Assembly: GCA_964203235.1 (NCBI GenBank)
Contig: CAXNLE010000001.1
Location: 620,001 to 684,000 of the forward strand
Direction: 5' to 3'
Source: BACL27 sp964203235
Lineage (GTDB): Bacteria; Actinomycetota; Acidimicrobiia; Acidimicrobiales; Ilumatobacteraceae
DNA: 64,000 nt
The position numbers were made by a program, and so were the translations under genes. The notes below the pieces were generated by a model, which saw only the letters and a program-made list of their open reading frames with translations, was not told where the DNA came from and did not search any database. Shown in pieces: positions 58,903 to 64,000 of this stretch. Each line of letters begins with the position of its first letter. The stretch's first letter is position 1.

Positions 58903-60573
58903 GTGCCAAAGCATGTTTTCGTAACGGGCGGTGTTGCAAGTGGACTCGGTAAAGGTCTCTCTGCTTCTTCTTTAGGTCGACTCTTGAAAATGCGCGGATT
59001 GCGCGTGACGATGCAAAAACTTGATCCGTATATCAACGTTGACCCAGGAACGATGAATCCATTTGAACATGGTGAAGTTTTTGTTACCGATGACGGTGGA
59101 GAAACCGATTTAGATCTCGGACACTACGAGCGCTTCATTGACGAACCACTGACTCGCGCATCAAACGCGACAACTGGTTCTATTTATCAATCTGTTCTTG
59201 CCGCCGAGCGACGAGGCGATTATCTCGGGCGAACCGTGCAGGTGATTCCGCATGTGACTGACGAAATCAAACGACGCATTCGAAGATTAGTTACTGATGA
59301 AGTTGATGTTGTGATCACTGAAGTCGGTGGCACGGTTGGCGACATTGAGATTCTTCCGTTTCTTGAAGCGATTCGACAGTTCAGAAATGAAGTTGGTCGT
59401 GACAATGTTTGTTATGTGCACGTAACTTTGGTGCCGTTTATCGGGCCGAGCGGCGAGCAAAAGACGAAACCAACGCAACACAGCGTTACCGAACTTCGCA
59501 GTCGCGGAATTCAACCAGATGTGATTGTGTGTCGAAGTGATGAGCCACTAAGTGATTCGTTGAAGCGCAAAATTTCGAGTCAGTGCGATGTTGACAATCG
59601 TGCCGTGATTAACGCCGTTGATGTCAAGAACATTTACGAGTTGCCGTTAATTTTTCACGACGAAGGTTTAGACACCGTGATTTGTGATGTATTGCGAATT
59701 GATTCACCGATTGATTTGACGCCATGGCGCGATCTTGTGAATCGCATCGAAGCCTCGGTATCACCTGTTCGAATCGGTTTGATCGGCAAATATGTTGACT
59801 TGCATGATGCCTACCTTTCAGTAATTGAAAGTCTCAAGCACGCGGGTTTTCATCATGGTGCACAGATTGAAGTCGTTTGGATTCAGGCCGAAGATGTTGA
59901 AGGATTATTGGCCGATGAGCGAATGAGTTCGCTTGACGGCATCGTGATTCCGGGTGGGTTTGGCCCTCGTGGAATTGAAGGCAAGATTCGCGCTGCTGAG
60001 TTCGCGCGCGAAAACAATGTGCCGTGTTTAGGTTTGTGTCTCGGTATGCAAGTGATGACAGTTGAGTTCGCACGTAATGTGCTTGGTTTAGCAGATGCCA
60101 ATTCGACTGAGTTCAATGCGGCAACTCCACACCCGGTCATTGACTTGATGATTGACCAGCGAGAAGTAACAAACAAGGGTGGCACGATGCGACTTGGTGC
60201 TTACTATGCAGTTTTATCGCCTGGCAGCAAAGTCGCAAATGCTTATGGCGAGCCAGTTGTGAGCGAGCGTCATCGTCACCGTTATGAGTTCAATTCGAAT
60301 TATCGCGCACGAATCGAAGCAGCGGGCCTGTTATGCAGTGGTACTTCACCAGATAAAACACTTGTTGAGTTTGTAGAACTTGAGAATCACCCGTTTTGGG
60401 TTGGCACGCAGGCGCACCCAGAATTTAAAAGTCGCCCCGATCGTCCGCACCCGTTGTTTCGAGAGTTAATTGGCGCGGCGCTTAAATATCGAACGCAGCA
60501 ACTCGCAAATCTTGTTCAGCCGGCAGTTGGCGCAGCAGTTGTACAAGATTCTCAAAAATCTGTAGCTCGCTGA
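58903..60573 (+). CDS. pyrG: CTP synthase
   Basis: Aminates UTP to CTP with glutamine. N-terminal amidoligase domain begins KHVFVTGGVASGLGKGLSA with the P-loop; UTP/Mg region GGETDLDLGHYERF and EVGGTVGDIEILPFLEAIRQ; C-terminal glutamine amidotransferase domain with CLGLCLGMQVMTVEFAR (Cys near 388) and the catalytic His/Glu in HPEFKSRPDRPHP. 556 aa is normal. GTG start after GACGGGAGCC. Confidence 0.97.
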   Translation: MPKHVFVTGGVASGLGKGLSASSLGRLLKMRGLRVTMQKLDPYINVDPGTMNPFEHGEVFVTDDGGETDLDLGHYERFIDEPLTRASNATTGSIYQSVLAAERRGDYLGRTVQVIPHVTDEIKRRIRRLVTDEVDVVITEVGGTVGDIEILPFLEAIRQFRNEVGRDNVCYVHVTLVPFIGPSGEQKTKPTQHSVTELRSRGIQPDVIVCRSDEPLSDSLKRKISSQCDVDNRAVINAVDVKNIYELPLIFHDEGLDTVICDVLRIDSPIDLTPWRDLVNRIEASVSPVRIGLIGKYVDLHDAYLSVIESLKHAGFHHGAQIEVVWIQAEDVEGLLADERMSSLDGIVIPGGFGPRGIEGKIRAAEFARENNVPCLGLCLGMQVMTVEFARNVLGLADANSTEFNAATPHPVIDLMIDQREVTNKGGTMRLGAYYAVLSPGSKVANAYGEPVVSERHRHRYEFNSNYRARIEAAGLLCSGTSPDKTLVEFVELENHPFWVGTQAHPEFKSRPDRPHPLFRELIGAALKYRTQQLANLVQPAVGAAVVQDSQKSVAR

Positions 60574-60593
60574 ATCACTGCTCGCATTCTTAA

Positions 60594-61154
60594 ATGAAAA
60601 AAGAATTTAGTTGCGCTAGCGAAAAGTTGGTTCACGAATGGGCTGTATGGTCGCTTGTGCAAGGCAAGTTCGTTGATCCGAACGGCGAAGAGTTTGTAAG
60701 AACTTTTGTTCGTTCGCCCGGCGCAGTTGGAGTAGTTGCTCTTGTTGGTGAAAAAGGCTCACGCAAAGTTGTACTTGTTCGCCAGTACCGACCACCACTA
60801 GGCATAAGCACTCTCGAGATACCAGCCGGTATGCGTGACCTAGAGGGCGAAGCACCAGAGCTGACCGCTCGTCGCGAATTAGAAGAAGAAGCAGGGTTAA
60901 TCGCCGGCTCAATGATTAATCTCGGTCGACACATTGCGGCACCAGGCATCAGTAATTCTTCAGTTGATCTATTTCTTGCCACAGATTTGAAAGAAACGAA
61001 AACAGATCGACATGGCCCCGAAGAAGAATTTATGACCATCGAACTAATTGAATTTGAAAGATGTATGGCGATGATTAAAAGTGGCGAGATCGTAGATGGC
61101 AAGACTGTGATCGGTCTATTGCAAGTCGCAGTTCTCGCTGACACTTATATTTGA
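60594..61154 (+). CDS. Nudix hydrolase (ADP-ribose pyrophosphatase type)
   Basis: 186 aa. Nudix box GMRDLEGEAPELTARRELEE followed by EAGL (about 81-104) fits GX5EX7REUXEEXGU. The sequence before it (VVLVRQYRPPLGISTLEIPA) is the ADP-ribose pyrophosphatase type signature. Same position (after pyrG, before xerD) as the mycobacterial Nudix gene. Confidence 0.92.
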   Translation: MKKEFSCASEKLVHEWAVWSLVQGKFVDPNGEEFVRTFVRSPGAVGVVALVGEKGSRKVVLVRQYRPPLGISTLEIPAGMRDLEGEAPELTARRELEEEAGLIAGSMINLGRHIAAPGISNSSVDLFLATDLKETKTDRHGPEEEFMTIELIEFERCMAMIKSGEIVDGKTVIGLLQVAVLADTYI

Positions 61155-61157
61155 AGC

Positions 61158-62072
61158 ATGGCGTCTGATCCGCTCGACACGTTTATGACGTGGATGCGAG
61201 TTGAACAGGGAAGATCTCGCAATACTTTGAGTGCATATAAATTAGATCTAACTAGCTACGTGGCTTGGCTTACGACACAGAACACGACAATTTTTACAGT
61301 GACTGTTCAACATCTTGAGCGATTTGTTGGCTATCTTCGCACGACTGGTCGGGCACCTAAATCAATTGCTCGGCAATTTGCGGCGGTTCGAATGTTTCAT
61401 CGTTATTTGACACAAGAAGAAATCAGAGTTGATAATCCGGCGGCAATGGTTGACGGGGTAAAGGTTCCAAGTAGTTTGCCCAAGGCGCTTGCCGAAGAAG
61501 ATGTTGCAAGACTCTTGAGTAGCGTGACTGGCGTTGACTCATTTGCAAGGCGTGATCGCGCGTTGCTTGAATTTTTTTATGCGACTGGTGCGCGAGTCGC
61601 CGAAGTTTGCGGTTTATCAATGAGCGACATCGACATGCAAGATTCGCTCGTGCGATTATTTGGCAAGGGTTCAAAAGAAAGAATCGTGCCATTTGGTCGA
61701 CTTTGCCATGAGGCTCTATCTGATTATTTCGACTTGGGTGGGCGACCAACACTTGCACCCGAACAGTGGGCGACACGCAAAGATCAAGAAGCAGTTTTTC
61801 TCGGTGTGCATGGAACAAGACTCTCGCGCCAGGCGGCATACAACATCGTTCGCAAATACGGCGAAATAGCCAAGATCAAAGATTTATCACCACACGCGTT
61901 ACGACATTCATGTGCGACACATATGTTGGTTCACGGTGCAGATTTGCGGGTGGTGCAAGAACTTCTTGGTCACGCATCTGTGAGTACAACTCAGATTTAT
62001 ACAAAAGTTGAGAACGAAATTCTTTATCAGATGTATCGAGAGGCGCACCCGCGTGCGCGAATAAGCCGTTGA
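61158..62072 (+). CDS. xerD: tyrosine recombinase XerD
   Basis: Chromosome dimer resolution at dif with XerC and FtsK. N-terminal SAM-like domain (FMTWMRVEQGRSRNTLSAYK), C-terminal catalytic domain with Arg in GARVAEVCGLS (about 148), Lys in GKGSKERIVPFG, HALRHSCATHML (about 244-255), LLGHASVSTTQIYTKV with catalytic Tyr near 280. 304 aa, normal. Syntenic with mycobacterial xerD, so it is housekeeping, not the integrase of the att array. Confidence 0.94.
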   Translation: MASDPLDTFMTWMRVEQGRSRNTLSAYKLDLTSYVAWLTTQNTTIFTVTVQHLERFVGYLRTTGRAPKSIARQFAAVRMFHRYLTQEEIRVDNPAAMVDGVKVPSSLPKALAEEDVARLLSSVTGVDSFARRDRALLEFFYATGARVAEVCGLSMSDIDMQDSLVRLFGKGSKERIVPFGRLCHEALSDYFDLGGRPTLAPEQWATRKDQEAVFLGVHGTRLSRQAAYNIVRKYGEIAKIKDLSPHALRHSCATHMLVHGADLRVVQELLGHASVSTTQIYTKVENEILYQMYREAHPRARISR

Positions 62073-62524
62073 AATATTTCAGGCATTTAGTTTCACGATT
62101 TTTTGGCGCTATCTCTGGTGCGCAGCCGTCGCCTGAAGATTTAACAGAAGTTGAGTCGCTACTACTTGACGGTGAATTTCAACTTTGGCAAAGGTTGCCC
62201 ATGATGGATCAACGTCACAGCATTGCGGTAATGCGTCGTTTTCTTAGTTTGCGTCCGAGCGCAACTCGGCCAGAAATACGCGCAGCGTTGTTGCACGACA
62301 TCGGAAAGATTCAGTCAAATCTTGGTGTTGTCGGTCGTGTAGTTGCAACTTTGGTTGGGCGAAGAGGCGAGCGATTTGCCGCTTATCACGATCATGAGAA
62401 AATTGGTAGTGAAATGTTGCGAAATATTGATAGTGATTCAGTCACAATTCAATTAGTTGCCGGTTCTGATCAATCAGATATTGCAGGCGCGTTGTCAGAG
62501 TTGCGCGAGGCTGACAATACTTAA
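62069..62524 (+). CDS. HD-domain protein
   Basis: 151 aa. RHSIAVMRRFLSLRP, AALLHDIGKIQSNLG (the HD motif) and AAYHDHEKIGSEMLR give the metal-binding residues of the HD phosphohydrolase superfamily. Substrate unknown. TTG start overlaps the xerD stop. Confidence 0.82.
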   Translation: MKYFRHLVSRFFGAISGAQPSPEDLTEVESLLLDGEFQLWQRLPMMDQRHSIAVMRRFLSLRPSATRPEIRAALLHDIGKIQSNLGVVGRVVATLVGRRGERFAAYHDHEKIGSEMLRNIDSDSVTIQLVAGSDQSDIAGALSELREADNT

Positions 62525-62547
62525 AAAGTTTTTATAGGTTGCGTTTC

Positions 62548-63537
62548 TTATTCGGCTGAGAGAAACCCAATTGCTTTTTGGGCACGGCTCAGAGTTTTGC
62601 TGGCAACTTCTTTAGCACGAGCATTGCCCTTGTGAAGCAGACTCATTAATTCGCTTTGATCGTTTAGCAATTCGTAATAGCGGGCCTGTATTGGTTCAAG
62701 CATCGCAATCACTGCTTGTGCGCTGGCTACTTTTAGGTCCCCGTATCTCGTATATGTCTCTGCTGCTTTTTGAGGTGTCGTGCCAGTTGCCGCTGCCAAA
62801 ATTTCAAGAAGGTTTGACACACCAGGTTTTCGCTCGCGGTCAAAAACTACTTCGGTTTCGCTATCGGTTACTGCACGCTTGAATTTCTTTTCAATTTTTG
62901 CTGGATCGTCTAGTAAATAGATCACGCCTGTATCTTCTTCGCCCGACTTAGACATCTTTGATGTCGGGTTAAGTAAATCCATAACTCGTGCGCCACTTGG
63001 TGGTGTAATAGATTTTGGAATCACAAAAGTTTCACCAAAGCGATGGTTGAACCTCGTTGCGATATCGCGAGTGATTTCAATGTGCTGACGTTGATCATCC
63101 CCGACAGGCACTTCGTTTGCGTCGTATAGCAAAATGTCTGCGGCTTGTAGCGCTGGGTATGTGAATAATCCCGCTGAAACGAATTCGGCCTCGCGCTTGG
63201 CTGACTTGTCTTTGAACTGCGTCATTCTGCTCAGCTCGCCGAATGAGACAGTGCACTCCATGATCCATCCGAGCTGGCTATGTTCTGGCACATGACTTTG
63301 AACGAACACAGTGGCAACATCTGGGTCGAGTCCGACTGCGAATAAAACCGCTGCGAGTTGCAGAGTATTTCTGCCAATTACGCCAGGTTCTTCGGTGACC
63401 GTGAGGGCGTGCAAATCGACTATCCCATGAAACACATCGGCCTTATGTTGGCCTGAAACCCAGTTTCTAAGAGCGCCCAAATAGTTGCCAAGATGCACCT
63501 CGCCAGTGGGCTGGATACATGAAAGCACTCTCGTCAC
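62548..63537 (-). CDS. trpS: tryptophanyl-tRNA synthetase
   Basis: 329-aa class I synthetase. SCIQPTGEVHLGNYLGALRNW at the N-terminus with the HIGH equivalent HLGN, DILLYDANEVPVGDDQRQHI in the tryptophan pocket, and KMSKS in PTSKMSKSGEEDTG near 195. It is on the minus strand, convergent with the HD gene and divergent from scpA. Confidence 0.96.
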   Translation of the reverse strand: MTRVLSCIQPTGEVHLGNYLGALRNWVSGQHKADVFHGIVDLHALTVTEEPGVIGRNTLQLAAVLFAVGLDPDVATVFVQSHVPEHSQLGWIMECTVSFGELSRMTQFKDKSAKREAEFVSAGLFTYPALQAADILLYDANEVPVGDDQRQHIEITRDIATRFNHRFGETFVIPKSITPPSGARVMDLLNPTSKMSKSGEEDTGVIYLLDDPAKIEKKFKRAVTDSETEVVFDRERKPGVSNLLEILAAATGTTPQKAAETYTRYGDLKVASAQAVIAMLEPIQARYYELLNDQSELMSLLHKGNARAKEVASKTLSRAQKAIGFLSAE

Positions 63538-63587
63538 ACAAGAATTCTAGTAGTCGCCAATGAATGGGCAGGGGAGGTATTCTCGCA

Positions 63588-64000
63588 GTGATGAAATACG
63601 CAGTTTCGACCCCGACCTTTGATGGGCCCTTTGACTTATTGCTGCACCTGATTCTGCGCGAAGAAGTGGATATTCACGAGATTTCGCTTTCAAATATCGT
63701 CACCGCTTATCTTGAAGAAGTTTCGAAGATGCCAACTGTCGATTTGGATCTGGCGACTGAGTTTTTATTGATTGCCGCAACGTTGATTGAGTTGAAGACG
63801 CGCCGTTTGTTGCCTGGCAAAGACGACGGCGATTTAGATGAAGAGCTTGCGTTATGGGAAGAACGAGATCTGTTGTTGGCACGTTTATTAGATTGCAAAA
63901 CTTTTAAAGATGTCGCTTCGGTGTTTAGTGATTTAGTAAGTCGAGCCGATTTAAGTTTTCCGCGGATGGCTGGCCCTGAAGAACGCTTTGCATCATTAAT
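63588..64000 (+). CDS. scpA: segregation and condensation protein A, N-terminal part (3' end outside window)
   Basis: ScpA is the kleisin that bridges SMC heads with ScpB. FDGPFDLLLHLILREEVDIHEISLSNI is the ScpA N-terminal signature, followed by a helical region with TEFLLIAATLIELKTRRLLPG. GTG 63588 follows GGGGAGG (63571-63577) by 10 bases; ATG 63591 is the alternative. The frame runs off the end of the window. Its position near xerD is as in other Actinobacteria. Confidence 0.93.
   Translation, partial: MMKYAVSTPTFDGPFDLLLHLILREEVDIHEISLSNIVTAYLEEVSKMPTVDLDLATEFLLIAATLIELKTRRLLPGKDDGDLDEELALWEERDLLLARLLDCKTFKDVASVFSDLVSRADLSFPRMAGPEERFASL

Noticed and set aside
61158..62072. xerD as the integrase for the att array
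   Set aside because: It is in the conserved housekeeping position with typical XerD length and motifs, about 16 kb from the array.

Overview
The window comes from the chromosome of an actinobacterium of moderate G+C (mid-to-high 40s percent by eye). It looks most like a free-living Acidimicrobiia-type lineage, but this placement is inferred. Support comes from an mIHF-type host factor gene between the pyr operon and gmk, a PriA without a recognisable Walker A motif, several F420/LLM-type enzyme genes, and gene orders typical of Actinobacteria: infC-rpmI-rplT-spoU-pheS-pheT, then argC..argH, then tyrS, then HAD-tlyA-nadK-recN-pyrG-nudix-xerD-..-scpA.

Left part (1-33.4 kb) is dense core genome, nearly all on the plus strand with 1-4 nt stop/start overlaps. 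It holds aroB(end)-aroQ-pepP-efp-nusB; a DUF2079 membrane protein; a pyrimidine operon (pyrR-pyrB-pyrC-carA-carB-pyrD) behind a PyrR-binding sequence that runs up to the ribosome binding site; mihF-gmk-rpoZ-metK-priA; def-fmt; a structured leader with infC-rpmI-rplT-spoU; pheS-pheT; tag; and an arginine cluster argC-B-D-F-R-H with two ARG-box-like palindromes on the argC promoter. pyrF, pyrK, argJ and argG are absent here. Two genes (priA, spoU) have no ATG/GTG/TTG available for a full-length product and appear to start at CTG inside a CTGA overlap. infC appears to start at ATA.

Middle part (33.4-53.5 kb) is an accessory region lying between tyrS and the HAD-tlyA block. It carries a divergent cytochrome P450/Baeyer-Villiger-type monooxygenase pair and an Arg/Asp-rich repeat protein with a TPR-like C-terminus. 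Next comes a tandem array of three integrase-less units separated by copies of a tRNA-3'-end-like core (TTCGATTCCCGGCGTCGCCT). Each right boundary has TTTGGTA exactly 125 bp before the core. The units carry a PhzF-like gene, a modular prepilin gene, and a MarR-regulated F420/acyl-CoA-ligase/LLM cassette bounded by 146-bp direct repeats. After a DUF4287/YCII pair and another LLM gene come four more prepilin genes. All five prepilins share a base of roughly 240-260 residues and then switch to unrelated C-terminal heads (Gly-rich, DUF1566-like, or Ig/Fn3 plus propeller-like). One copy has a single nonsense codon, and an orphan 3' end marks a replaced head. This is the most novel part of the window.

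Right part (53.5-64 kb) returns to core genome: DUF1015, HAD phosphatase, tlyA, nadK, recN, pyrG, a Nudix hydrolase, xerD, an HD-domain protein, trpS (minus strand) and the start of scpA. No rRNA gene, intact tRNA gene, transposase, integrase, reverse transcriptase or CRISPR array was seen.
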